Assembly (NCBI GenBank): GCA_009746045.1
Contig: RPFO01002177.1
Span: 1 to 64,000 of the forward strand
Direction: 5' to 3'
Length of the DNA stretch: 64,000 bases
Origin: Mesostigma viride
Lineage: Eukaryota > Streptophyta > Mesostigmatophyceae > Mesostigmatales > Mesostigmataceae
Of the stretch, positions 20,492-30,274 are shown one piece after another. Position numbers and translations under genes: made by a program. Within the stretch, counting starts at the first letter, position 1. Every line of letters begins with the position of its first letter. Below the pieces are notes generated by a model. That model ran no database searches and was not told where the DNA came from. It worked only from the letters and a program-made list of their open reading frames with translations.

Positions 20492-21652
20492 GTGCTCGAA
20501 TGCAGACTTTATAATTCTGGGCAACAAGAGGGTGATCTCCAGGTTCAGGATGGCCCCAGGTCACCTGGAGAGGTACAGGTTCCTATGAAGACGTCCTTGA
20601 CAGCTGGTGCAGCTGTAAGAATGTCTGACCCCATGCATCCTCAAGCTGGGCACGAGGGTGGACCTCTCATTTTGAGAGAAACCAATGCACAACCACAGAG
20701 GGGTGTGAAGGCCTCTGGTGGTATGCATGTGGTCCCTGCTGGCGGTCCAGGTGTTGGGCATGAGCAGGGTGACTCAGGCTCTGAGTCAGAACAGGATGGA
20801 AGTCAGCATGGTGATGCTGGACAACCTGACAGCACAGTCCTGACTGTGCCAGGGACTGCTTCCTCCGTGTACCAGGAGTTGGGTGCCCGAATCCACAACA
20901 TGTTTGGGCATGCCACTTCTCTGTCAAACAACTTTGCCTTCCGTATGGGCAGGGCACCCCTTCTCAAGGCGTGCCAGCAAGCTGCCTCACGGTGTAAGTA
21001 CCAGTTGTCCTCCAACAAGCCCAGGAAATCACATGCCAAAGCTCTACCTCAGAGCATTGGTGATCTGCAGTGTGATATCCAACACATCAGGGGCATGCAA
21101 CTGTTGGTGTGCGTGGACAGGTACACAAAGTACAAGGTGCTAGAGCATTTACCTTCTATGAAGAACAGGTACTTGCTGGCTGCCCTGCAGAATGTAAGAG
21201 CCAAGTTTCCTACCACAAGGATCCAGGTGGACATGCAGTTTCAGCATCTCAAGGGTGATCCCACCCTTCCTGAGTTGCTGGTTACACCTAGGGAGGCTCA
21301 TGGGCAGCAGGGTGCTATCGAGAGGGCAATCCAGGAGGTCAAGAAATTGATCATCTCTGAAGACTGGGTACCCTTGTCTGCACCTGGACTTGTCAGGAGT
21401 GCATGGTTGAGGAACGTGGAGCAGCAGCTGAACAGCAGGGTCAATTTCTACTATGATGGAGTTGCTGTCAGCCCAATGGGTCTATATCATGGCCTGTGCC
21501 CCCCACATGTGCTGGAGGGCTGGAAACATGCTGCACATGTCACCTTTGCCAAGCTGAGGGAGAAGGACCGGGGTTGGAAGATGCTGGAGCCAACAGTGGG
21601 TCAGAGGGTATTAGGTTGGAAGGAACCGAGCCTGTATGGCAAACGTGGTAGC
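20492..21652 (+). pseudogene. Integrase of Copia-like element E1, truncated
   Basis: About 387 codons encode an integrase. A Cys/His N-terminal module (IHNMFGH, then KACQQAASRC) precedes the DDE core: LQCDIQHIRGMQLLVCVDRY (first Asp), then RIQVDMQFQ (second Asp), then HGQQGAIERAIQEV (Glu), with 29 residues between the second Asp and Glu. An SH3-like C-terminal segment, VGQRVLGWKEPSLYGKRGSW, follows. It breaks off exactly where the E2 LTR begins (TGGAGTTAGC at 21653), so protease, RT and RNase H of E1 are missing. The first 130 residues are low-complexity and may be read in the wrong frame: the gag frame beyond its UGA stays open to about 20587. Integrase inserts element cDNA in the nucleus. 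Confidence 0.8.
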
Positions 21653-21905
21653 TGGAGTTAGCATATTGGGGCACCAATGTGCTAGATGGATGCAGGTTGA
21701 GGAGACCTTTCCAACGCCGTGTCAACCGCCTAGAACAGACAAGGGACTAAAAGTTATCAAGTCCCGAAGTACTGCCGACCGGTGGGCGAGGGCGGGGCAC
21801 ACTCAGGGCATAGTGGACAGGACACGTGGCAGGCCGTGCCTGCACAGGCTTAGCCTGTATTCTCACGTGACTGGGACACAGTGTACTGAGGGCTCAATGG
21901 TACTG
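21653..21905 (+). repeat. E2 5' LTR (segment shared with 3' LTR)
   Basis: TGGAGTTAGCATATTGGGGC opens both this segment and 29391. Matching continues to the GGTACTGT before 21905. The LTR may be longer: the 3' copy is truncated, so its true end and length cannot be set. It starts with TG, as LTRs do. Confidence 0.8.
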
Positions 21906-22333
21906 TGGCTAGTAGAAGCCAGTAGCCAGCCAGCAGGTCTGCAAGGATGTAAGTCCTTGCAGGACTGTGGCAGGTCCTGTGCTGTCCTAGACACAGGATA
22001 GCCAGAGATTCCTGTATGCTGCCTGCAACAAGGATGCAGGGCAGCGATACGAGGCTCTGGCAATGTAGCGTTGCCCAGCGTTGCTCATGACCGAGGAACA
22101 AGGATGGAACGAGGTTGCATATAGCTCGAGGCTCAACGAGGCAACGAGCGTCTTCACACACGAACCTTGGTCGTCACGACGAGTGGCGAGCCTATCGAGG
22201 GTCGTAGGCCTGGTGTGAGGATAAAGGTTGCTAGCCAGCAGCCTAGGGTCATTCCAGCCGGCAAGGACCAGGAGCTCACAAGCTCTGCTGACGAGTTGCT
22301 GCGCAAATCGTACTATTGCTTCCAAGCGCTTTC
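21906..22333. other. E2 leader, possibly rest of 5' LTR
   Basis: No ORF. It lies between the shared LTR segment and the first ORF, and would hold the remaining LTR and the primer-binding site. I could not identify the latter. Confidence 0.45.
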
Positions 22334-23097
22334 ATGTCTGGTTCATCGTCAAGCAGCCACGGTGCTGGTGAGGCGAACGAGCAGAGAGACGCGCAAGCGT
22401 TTTTCCCCTACCGTAACCAAGCAAACGCTCCAACATTCGTGCAAGCGGCCTACGTAGCGAGGCACTTGGCAGAAGAGGGGTGGGTGGCGGTGAGTGGGGG
22501 AGGCAGCAGGCCAGCGGCGGCGGACCCGATTATACAACGGGCTCGCGTCGTGATTTCTCCAGGTGAGACGGGGCGAGTGGCGGTGGAAGAGTTGGTGCGC
22601 ATTCGTGACGCGCTAGCTGAAACTGCTAATCGTGTGGAGGTCGCTTATCAGGGCGCCCATATCACGCTAGCCGGTCTCGACCTAGCCAGGGAGGCGCTTA
22701 GCCAGATCGTGGCAACAGCGCTCGGCAGCACCAGACTGTTCAACCACTGGGTGGCGACAGCAGTGCTAGGAGAGGGGGTACCAGACGCCGACATCATCCG
22801 GAACGCGCGTGCTCGGGAGCGGTGAATCCTTGGAGCACGGCGGAGGTATTTGCCCAAACCATTGAGAATCTTGTTGCTGTCCTTTTGCAAGAGTCGAGAG
22901 GGTACGCAGACAGGTTCTATATTACCACGCAGCCTTTCGGAGTGTACTCCAGGCTTGATACACCGAGGCCGGAAACCACCACTGCGTGGGGTCCGGAGGT
23001 GGAGATTGTCACGGGGTCGAGAAGACGCCTGAAGACGTCCATTTTGAGTGGACTGACAAGCCAGAGGGCTCCGTCAAGCGCTCAGCCCAGCAGATAA
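22334..23097 (+). pseudogene. E2 ORF upstream of gag (function unknown)
   Basis: A 164-codon frame from ATG 22334 (MSGSSSSSHGAGEAN) runs to 22825. A second frame (22822-23097) overlaps its end by four bases and continues with STAEVFAQTIENLVAVLLQE and QPFGVYSRLDTPRPETT. Together they resemble the intact 265-codon E1 ORF at 18358 in position and loosely in sequence, so I read this as one ORF broken by a frameshift. The middle is helical (ALAETANRVEVAYQGAHITL). No known domain is recognised. Downstream open pieces to about 23466 (acidic, with EEGQASASQEAASSG) may be its C-terminus. Confidence 0.4.
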
Positions 23098-23792
23098 ACG
23101 AGGGCGACGGCACTACCGAGACCTACGAGGAAGGCAGAGAGCTGATCTGCATATCCCTCGTGAGGTGACTCACGAGTACGATCGTTACGGCCGAGGCGAG
23201 CAGAACGAGCTTGTCGGCGGCGGTAAGCGGTGGGTACGCGATCTTGCTTGGCATCGCAACCCAGGTGAGACACAACATCCAGTCGAACGCAAGGAGACGG
23301 GCGACCTGTGACCTGCGTGCTGGGAGAGTTTAACCCAGACCTCCAGATTGTCGCAGAGGCAGCAGCAGCCATACCGGTTGCTGAGGGTGTTGAGCAGCGT
23401 CCAGACCGTGAGGAGGGGCAGGCGAGTGCAAGCCAGGAGGCGGCCTCGTCTGGAGTAAGTGCGTGAGCCTGAGTGGGTTCCAGCAGCCATATCTGCGTGT
23501 GTTTCTGTGGTATTCTATAATGCTTCGTAACACGCGCGGGGCGGCAGCGGGAGCGGGGCGGGAGCGGGGGATGGCGGGGTGAGGCAAGGGCAGACACGGG
23601 AGGCCCCGCCAACGTCGTGCCAGAGGGACAGGCAATCCCAACGGCAGAGGGCGTCAATGGCAGGAGGGCATCCAACCGGAAGAGGAAAGAGGTGGCACAA
23701 GGGGAGGAGCGTGCAGGGTGGCCAACCGACGGCGTGGTGCTGACGGGGGAGGGCCAGAATGATGCTGAACGGCAAGCACCTGGTAAGAGACC
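23098..23792. other. E2 spacer between upstream ORF and gag
   Basis: Short open pieces of acidic or Arg/Lys-rich residues without a continuous frame. They may belong to the broken upstream ORF. No other feature is seen. Confidence 0.35.
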
Positions 23793-24863
23793 ATGTGTGC
23801 CTGCGTCTGGTGTTCCTGCAGCTATGTTCCTGCGCCATTAGCACCAGTAGGAGCTGCTGTCATTGGCAGTGACCCTCGTGCTTTGCCTGGGACTAGACCT
23901 CATATGAGTGCTGTGGCTGTGATGAATGGCCAGAAGCCTCTCAAGCCTCCTGTGGGACAGGAAGAGCTAGACAAGTGGTTGGAGGATATGGAGCTAGTTT
24001 CATGCTCTGTAGATCCCACTGTCAACCTTGTGCAGGTATTCCACACATCCACGACTAATAGGGATTCAGTGAGCGTGTGAGGGACAAGGCTAGGCAGCTG
24101 TCAAGGACAAGCTGACTTGGTCTCAGTTCCTAGAGGGCCTACGTCAGGAGTTTCTGATAAGGTACTCAACCTCACTAATCACTATAAGCTCAGCTATGAT
24201 ACCTTTGAGATCAAGGGCACAATAGCTGAGGAGCTGCAGCGGCTCACACGCATCAGGGAGAAGGGGGCCAAGCATGGCTTCAATCTGACTGATAGAGCAG
24301 TGGCAGATTACTTCCTGGATCGCATGGGGCTGAGTGTGGATGGGAGAAATGCAGCTAGGATGTTTGCTGATCAGACAGATGGGACGTGGCCAGCCTTGCA
24401 AAAGGTTATTTTCAATATCCGTCCATCTGACAATGCTGCTTGCAAGGCAATCCAGGTGACTGGTGCCCCTTCAGCCTCCGCTCATCAGGTCCATGGTGAC
24501 GCCCCTGGGCAGGGTGCTCAGGGAGAAACCAGACCTAGTAGGCGTCAGAGGGCTAACAGGCGCAGGCAGAATGGTAACCAGGGTGGCAAGGGCCAGCAGC
24601 AGGGATCCAAAGGCAAGGGTCAGCAGCAGGCTGGTGGTCACCAGGGTGGTCAGCAGAACAAGGGTGGCCAAGGGCAAGGCAAGAGCCAGGGCCAGGGCAC
24701 CCAGGCCAGTCAGAGCAGCCAGAACCAGGGTGGCCTGAAGAAGGCTGCTGCTGGGAAGGATGACAAGTGCTTTGGATGTGGCAGGACGGGTCATTGGCGA
24801 CGTGACTGCCCAGACCAGGCCAAGTCTGCTGGAGCAGGCTCTGGCCAGGTGGGTAAGCCATGA
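23793..24863 (+). pseudogene. Gag of Copia-like element E2, frameshifted
   Basis: The N-terminal part (to 24080) contains KPLKPPVGQEELDKWLEDME, then breaks. The sequence between 24050 and 24170 reads as gag only if other frames are used (ERVRDKARQLSR, then TWSQFLEGLRQEFLIRYS). From 24117 one frame runs to a UGA at 24861-24863 and holds KHGFNLTDRAVADYFLDRMG (matching E1), a Gln/Gly/Lys-rich RNA-binding stretch and a zinc knuckle, CFGCGRTGHWRRDC. The UGA is followed by CTT and the pol frame continues in phase, so pol could be made by readthrough. Confidence 0.75.
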
Positions 24864-24872
24864 CTTGAGATG
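24861..24872 (+). promoter_or_regulatory. Possible UGA readthrough site between gag and pol
   Basis: The gag stop is TGA followed by C. Pol is in the same frame, with no further stop before its ATG at 24870. UGA-C is the leakiest stop context known in eukaryotes. The alternative is internal initiation at the ATG two codons later. Confidence 0.4.
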
Positions 24873-26090
24873 TTGTCCCCTGTAAATAGTCAATCACCCC
24901 TAGTGGGACGAACAGTTGTACATAGTAATGGGGGTGTCCCTCTTGTGCAGCAGCAAGGGGTTGGGAATGATGAGGTGCTTCCACTCAATGATTGCAATAA
25001 CGCTGCTGCAGCAGTGGAATTCCCTGTGCCTGTGGCAGGTGCAGGGTCTCCAGTTGTTGGGGTTGACTCTGGGAGTCAAGCCGCCAGACTGGAAGGACCT
25101 GCAGCTTCTGTGGGAACCGGGGCTGGCTCTGGGAGCCGAGCTACCTTGGAGGAGGTCCCTGGAGCAAGAGAACAGCAGGTGGGTCGTGCTATCCCAAGCA
25201 CACAGTCTTTGTCACGTTCCTCTCTGTGCAGCCAGGCTGACAGGGGGTTGAGCTATGCTCAGGCTGGAAACACTCTACACCATATCTTTGGCCACTCTAA
25301 GCAGGCAGAGATGTTTGCTTGGAAGATTGGCAAGGAGCCTTTGCTAGAGGCCTGCAGTGCAGCTGCTCAGAATTGTGTCTGTCAGGAGAATGCTGTTCGC
25401 CTCCCACAGTCCCATGCCAGAGAACCTGCTAGAGAGCGGGGGGATATCCAGGTGGACATCCAACACATCAGGGGCATGTATCTGTTGGTGGGGGTGGATA
25501 GGTTTAGCAGATATAGGTTGCTGACCATTCTTCCTGGAATGCAGGAGCATCAGCTGTTGATGGGTCTCCAGTCTTTGTTGCCAGGCTTTGGGGTGTACAC
25601 CAAGGTGCAAGCTGACTTGCAGTTTGACTGCTTGATCAAGCTGGCTGACCAGCTTCCTTGTAAGTTGGTAGTGGTCCCTAGGGAATGCCATGGGCAGCAG
25701 GGAGCTGTAGAGAGATCTATACGTGAAGTAAAAACAGTGGTGCTAGCAGCTAGGAGTGTGCCTGTTGTGGCATCAGCTCTAGAGAAAGCAGCTTGGTGTA
25801 AGGGGATTGAGGAGCAGCTTAACCACAGGGTAACCTATTACTATGATGGTGTGGCAGTCTCTCCCCTGGCATTGCAGTTTGGTATGCTATCACAGGACGT
25901 GGTGGCAGCCTGCCTGAAGAAGGCAGACAGGGTGTTTTCCAGATTGAGGCGTAAGGACAAGGGTTGGAAAATGCTGAGGCCCCAGGTGGGACTGAGGGTC
26001 AGGATGTGGAAGGAACCGTCATTACCAGGCAAGCGTGGCAAGTGGCAAGATGGGCAGGTAACCCATGTTGAGAAGCTAACCATTCTTGTC
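24870..26090 (+). pseudogene. Integrase of Copia-like element E2
   Basis: About 405 codons. After a low-complexity N-terminal 125 residues comes a Cys/His module (LHHIFGHS, then EACSAAAQNC). The DDE core follows: VDIQHIRGMYLLVGVDRF (Asp near residue 196), VQADLQFDC (Asp near 248) and HGQQGAVERSIREV (Glu near 280), with 31 residues between the last two. The C-terminal SH3-like segment is VGLRVRMWKEPSLPGKRGKW. The same frame stays open to 26453, but homology moves to another frame at about 26080-26100, where LESNPKHVYRLSWAHVKE matches E3's PPQNVHRLSWSYVRLR. A frameshift therefore separates integrase from protease/RT. It could be mutation or programmed; E3 has no shift there. Confidence 0.85.
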
Positions 26091-26092
26091 TG

Positions 26093-28456
26093 GTGGCTTT
26101 GGAGAGTAATCCCAAGCACGTGTACAGGCTATCCTGGGCTCACGTCAAGGAGAGAAGGCCAACTGCAATCTGGCCTGAAGACGGCCCTGATCCTCCCTTG
26201 GAGGGAGATGAGCAGGATGAGAGCCAGGCAGCAGATGCTAACCCACCATGCTTGGATTATGGTCTGTCCTGGATGGATGAGGGTGAGCAGGAGTCTGCTG
26301 AGACGTCTGTCACAAGGCCAGAGGTGGCCAGGGCTGCACCACAGTCCAGGGGGCTGCTTATGGCGGACATCATTCGAGCTCTGCAGAACAGCAAGCGTGA
26401 TCCCAAGGTATCTAAGCTCACGGGATGGGGGTCATGTGGGGCACCAGCACTAGAAGTGGATACCAACTCACAGGTGTCCATTCTAAGGGTAGAGGATGCT
26501 GCAGGCTTGCAGTGGTCATCCCCTAGCTGCCTAGCTGTGTCTGATTTCTCTGGGAATGTGTCCATGAAGATCTTGGGAGAAGTGAGTGTGCCTATCCTGG
26601 GGGTGCCCACCACGTTCAGTGTGGTTGAAGGGTATCAGGGGCCTGCCATTCTAGGTCAGAACTTCTTGTGCTTACCAGGGGTGAGGATATCCTCTGAGGA
26701 GCTAGCATTAGAAGGGCAGGGCCGCCTTCCCTTGCAGAGATATCGCTACTCCCAGGGTCTTAGTGTGGCTGTAAGGGCTGTGAGGGGTCTAGAGGCAGAG
26801 GGTCCTGATACAAAGGAGCCCATTGCTGGGGACCTGCTGATCCTCCCTACTACGTTTGACCCACGTGAGTTGGGTGTGCAGAGGTACCAGATCCCAGGAA
26901 CGAGTCCTGTACCTTGGCGCAAGCTAGTGGAGATGATGCAAAGCCCCAAGATGGCTAAGGCATGGACTCTTGGCTTTGTTGCTTCTGGGCATGAGTGGAT
27001 AGTTGCCAACTGTGCAGAGCCTGTGGATGTCCTCCCTGAGGATCACCAGCTGCTCAGGTTGATGTTTGTCCTCAAGCTCAAGGAGGTAGATGGCGTGCAG
27101 GTGCCACATGTTAGACCAGTTGTGACTGAGTACCATGGCACTGGACAGTTAGCAGATGAGGAGCTTTACACACCAGGGATGCTGCATGATACATGGAGGA
27201 TTTTGTTGTGCATTTACTTGTCTTTTCTGCAGAAGGGGATACCCTATAGCTCTGTGTTGGTAGATTTCAAGAGGGCTTTTCTTAAGGGTGATCAGCAGGA
27301 AGCACAGGATACTTGGCGCACAATACCCCCTTTCTTTGTTAAGGTGCCTGCAGTGTGGAGGGCAGAGCTGAAGACGAGGTATTTGAGGATTCTCAAAGGC
27401 GTGGAAGGCCTTAGATCGAGTCCCATCATCTGGAGGAAGAGCTTGGAGAAGTACCTCAGGTCTGTCTGTGGTCTCTCAGTCTCTCCAGTTGATCCTTGTC
27501 TGTTTCAGGGTAGCTATGAGGGGCTGCCAGCGTTTGCCTCCCTGCATGGTGATGATCTGCATCTCCTGGGCCATCCCACTTGGCAAGAGTTGACTCTGGC
27601 CAGGATCCAGAAACGGTTTGAACTGGGTAAGATCCAGTACATGGTTGAGAATGAGCCCATGGTGTTTTGTGGAATGCAGGCGACCTTGGTCCATCAGCAG
27701 GGTACATGGTCCATCCAGCTGGAGGGTGGTAAGGATTATCCTCAGCAGATCATAGATGCCTTGCAGGAGCCCATCACCCAGGCCAGATGTGCAACAATAC
27801 GAGGTATGTTGGCATGGCTGGCCAGCATTTGTGCTCCTGACCTGTTGGTACTGAGTCGGTTGACCGATTCCCAACTGGTTGAGGTGGGTGCTGAGAGAGT
27901 GGTAGAGGCTGTTCGCATGTCTCCCCCTCTCATGCTGGGTCCTTTGGATTTGTACAGGCCTTTTGACATGATGCTCTATGTGGACAGTTCTATGGATAGT
28001 AGGAAGGTCACAGAGGTCAGGGGCCGTGCAGCAGCATTAATATCCCTGGTGCAGGAACAGTCCTCTCTGGTCTGCTGGTACAGTCGGTTGCAAAACAGGG
28101 TAACTCCCAGCAGTGACATTGCTGAGTGCAGGGCAATCTGTGAAGGGCTTCATACTGCTCTTTACTTGAGGGAGCTATTTTACCAGCTATGTCAAGTGGC
28201 TTCCTGTCGGTTGCAGATGCACACACTGGTAAGAACTGACAGCATGGGCATGGTGCAGTTTGTGCACAGGCAGCTGGCCAGGAGCAGGGACCTTGATTAT
28301 TTGTTGCTCAAGGAAATGTCTTGCTTAGCTAACATTGAACATGTGGCTGGCGTGGACAACCCTGCAGATGCTCTCACCAAGCTGGAGGAGAAGGCTGAGC
28401 TGCAATACCCTTTGCTTCGTGGGCTCATGGCCTCCAAGGGGGGAGGGCCAGAGTAG
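26093..28456 (+). CDS. E2 protease-like, reverse transcriptase and RNase H ORF
   Basis: 787 codons, open throughout. Residues 1-15 finish the integrase C-terminus. Residues 118-192 look like a retropepsin fold: LEVDTNSQVSIL (DTN where DTG/DTA is usual), SMKILGEVSVPI and AILGQNFL about 63 residues after the Asp. RT follows: motif A VDFKRAFLKGD (about 390), LKGVEGLRSSPIIW, and a catalytic box LHGDDLHL (about 485) in place of Copia YVDD. RNase H has LYVDSSMDS (about 628), AECRAICEG (Glu), RTDSMGMVQF (Asp) and PADALTK (about 757), as in Copia. It copies element RNA into DNA and removes the RNA strand. All catalytic acids are present except the protease Gly. The protease call rests on pattern only. 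Confidence 0.85.
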   Translation: MALESNPKHVYRLSWAHVKERRPTAIWPEDGPDPPLEGDEQDESQAADANPPCLDYGLSWMDEGEQESAETSVTRPEVARAAPQSRGLLMADIIRALQNSKRDPKVSKLTGWGSCGAPALEVDTNSQVSILRVEDAAGLQWSSPSCLAVSDFSGNVSMKILGEVSVPILGVPTTFSVVEGYQGPAILGQNFLCLPGVRISSEELALEGQGRLPLQRYRYSQGLSVAVRAVRGLEAEGPDTKEPIAGDLLILPTTFDPRELGVQRYQIPGTSPVPWRKLVEMMQSPKMAKAWTLGFVASGHEWIVANCAEPVDVLPEDHQLLRLMFVLKLKEVDGVQVPHVRPVVTEYHGTGQLADEELYTPGMLHDTWRILLCIYLSFLQKGIPYSSVLVDFKRAFLKGDQQEAQDTWRTIPPFFVKVPAVWRAELKTRYLRILKGVEGLRSSPIIWRKSLEKYLRSVCGLSVSPVDPCLFQGSYEGLPAFASLHGDDLHLLGHPTWQELTLARIQKRFELGKIQYMVENEPMVFCGMQATLVHQQGTWSIQLEGGKDYPQQIIDALQEPITQARCATIRGMLAWLASICAPDLLVLSRLTDSQLVEVGAERVVEAVRMSPPLMLGPLDLYRPFDMMLYVDSSMDSRKVTEVRGRAAALISLVQEQSSLVCWYSRLQNRVTPSSDIAECRAICEGLHTALYLRELFYQLCQVASCRLQMHTLVRTDSMGMVQFVHRQLARSRDLDYLLLKEMSCLANIEHVAGVDNPADALTKLEEKAELQYPLLRGLMASKGGGPE

Positions 28457-29390
28457 ACCAAACAGCCTTGCTCTAGGTGGGAGGCATCCCAGTGGGCTGG
28501 GCAGCCACGTGGTGGCTGACAGCAGGTCCTTCAGAGTTCAGACACACTCTGCTGGACAGGGGTCAGGGTGGAGTCACTCCCCTGGCTGAGAATTTCGCCT
28601 GGCTCTGTCATGGAGCTGCAGAAGAGTCTTAAGGACTTTGTAATGGGCCTTGGGTCTTCATGGAATGGACCCTGCAAGGGCAGCCCAAGTGTTGGCTCTA
28701 ACAGGTTGCTGTACATTTGTATATATTCTCTGTAACCAACCTGTTGCATGCTAATAAAATCCCTGGTTGTGTGACCATGTTGGACGTGGTTGCCAGGGGC
28801 CTCACTATGGGTTATACTTCTTTATAATAAAACATAATCTTGTTATTGTCATGTCTTGTTGTTTGTGATGCTCAGTTCCAGGAGCTGATCCAAACCTGGA
28901 GGATATGGGGTGGGGTTCGATTCCCCAGCTGACCTCAGCCTGGCATGTATGAATCCTGAGTTTATCCCTCAGTGAGGACATGGGCTCCCCATGTGTTGGC
29001 TAACATTTGTCAGGGCTCTCTCAGTCTTTGGAAGGATTTAAAAGATAAAGGAGGCTCCGTGGCGGGCGCCATATGAACGGGCGCCTGTGATAACTGGATG
29101 ACCAGGAACTCACAATAGTACGTTCATGGACTCCTCTATCCAAACTCCTCTGACTAAGTGAAGACCTAACTTTAATCTACACCAGGTTCCCAAAGAAAGG
29201 GTTGGGATGTCATGTGGGTCAGAGGGCAACCTTTGAACCAATGAGCAGGCCTAGCTAATATTTGGAGGCACCTCAGGTTCCAAAAGAAAAGGCAGGTCTG
29301 GTCTCTGGGAGGGATCAGATGTCTGAAGGCTTGTGGGGACAGTGGCTGATAGGTTCTCAGGCTGGTCCAAGCTCCAAAACAAGAAAGGGT
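28457..29390 (+). other. E2 3' UTR
   Basis: Non-coding sequence between the pol stop and the 3' LTR. It holds AATAAAATC at about 28753 and AATAAAACA at about 28827 (possible polyadenylation signals), a tRNA-like segment at 28861-28935 and a purine tract, CAAAACAAGAAAGGG, directly before the LTR. That tract is a good polypurine primer candidate and recurs in E3 (40249-40270). Confidence 0.6.
28861..28935 (+). other. tRNA-like segment in E2 3' UTR
   Basis: ATGCTCAGTTCCAGGAGC resembles a tRNA D-arm (GCTC pairs with GAGC). 25 bases on, TGGGG-TTCGATT-CCCCA is a perfect 5-bp T-arm with the consensus loop and contains the pol III B box GGTTCGATTCC. The acceptor ends (GTTTGTG and GCTGACC) pair poorly, so this is not a functional tRNA gene. 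A similar pair of arms occurs in the E3 3' UTR. Confidence 0.45.
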
Positions 29391-29645
29391 TGGAGTTAGC
29401 ATATTGGGGCACCAATGTGCTAGATGGATGCAGGTTGAGGAGACCTTTCCAACGCCGTGTCAACCGCCTAGAACAGACAAGGGACTAGAAAGTTATCAAG
29501 TCCCGAAGTACTGCCGACCGGTGGGCGAGGGCGGGGCACACTCAGGGCATAGTGGACAGGACACGTGGCAGGCCGTGCCTGCACAGGCTTAGCCTGTATT
29601 CTCACGTGACTGGGACACAGTGTACTGAGGGCTCAACGGTACTGT
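29391..29645 (+). repeat. E2 3' LTR, truncated
   Basis: 255 bp matching 21653-21905 with about three differences, starting TGGAGTTAGC right after the purine tract. It is cut where E3 sequence starts. Confidence 0.85.
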
Positions 29646-29658
29646 AGTTAATATTGCC

Positions 29659-30274
29659 TGGCAAGCAATATTATTCTACTAAGCTACTTGGCTTGTAGAG
29701 ATTCTACTTCCGGTTACTACAATCCAGAAACGGGTTCATTCTGATGAGTATTGCTCGAGATATGAGCCAGATACTGTTATACTACATTCTACTTGGATTC
29801 GGTGATTCTACGGTGGTTCTTCAAGTGACGCGTGGCATACGACGTCTTGTCACAGTGTACGATAGGACATTTAGTCTCCGACACTGCGGTCTATTCAATG
29901 CTATTGATTAGACGTAACAAATAGTGACAGGACTTGTGCGACAGGACACTGATGTGACTATTTATGGATAACGAGTCGAGATCTGCTGGTCCAGAGTGAA
30001 GGACAGCAATATTGTGAGATGATCTGTCCTATCAGTCATCTGGATGTGACTGCGTCACAATTAGTATATAACGAGCAGGACGCTGCCACTTGGTAGCACC
30101 ACTTTCCCTGCACCTGTGTCCTCGCACCTTTGGCGACGGTTCTCACGTGCCTCGTGCGTTCTGTGCTGGTAGCCATAACCAGCAACATAAACCTATTGAT
30201 TAATATAACTACTTCCTCTGTAGATATTAATCAGTGCAGGCTGAACCACAGTTCAGCCACAGTTTCGTTAACTC
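29659..30274 (+). repeat. E3 5' LTR
   Basis: Starts TGGCAAGCAATATTATTCTA and matches 40271-40887 to TTCGTTAACTC. GTATATAACGAGCA near 30064 may be a TATA-like promoter. The end is not CA, so the exact border may be a few bases off. Confidence 0.88.

Larger units (their letters stand above)
21653..29645 (+). mobile_element. Copia-like LTR retrotransposon E2
   Basis: A nearly complete element: 5' LTR from 21653, upstream ORF, gag, integrase, protease-like/RT/RNase H ORF, 3' UTR, a purine-rich tract (AACAAGAAAGGG, 29379-29389) and the first 255 bp of a 3' LTR from 29391. The LTR segments differ at about three positions over 250 bp. The 3' LTR is cut off near 29645, where E3 begins. The domain order, Gag-INT-PR-like-RT-RNase H, differs from the usual Copia order Gag-PR-INT-RT-RNase H. 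Gag is broken near 24050-24150 and pol at about 26080. Confidence 0.8.

Noticed and set aside
25055-25095. VVGVDSGSQAARL in the E2 pol N-terminus as an aspartic protease DSG motif
   Set aside because: It lies in Gly/Ser/Ala-rich low-complexity sequence, has no downstream ILGxD/N segment before integrase, and no counterpart in E1.
28861-28935. A functional tRNA gene
   Set aside because: T-arm and D-arm are good but the acceptor stem pairs at only some positions and the anticodon stem is weak; called tRNA-like only.
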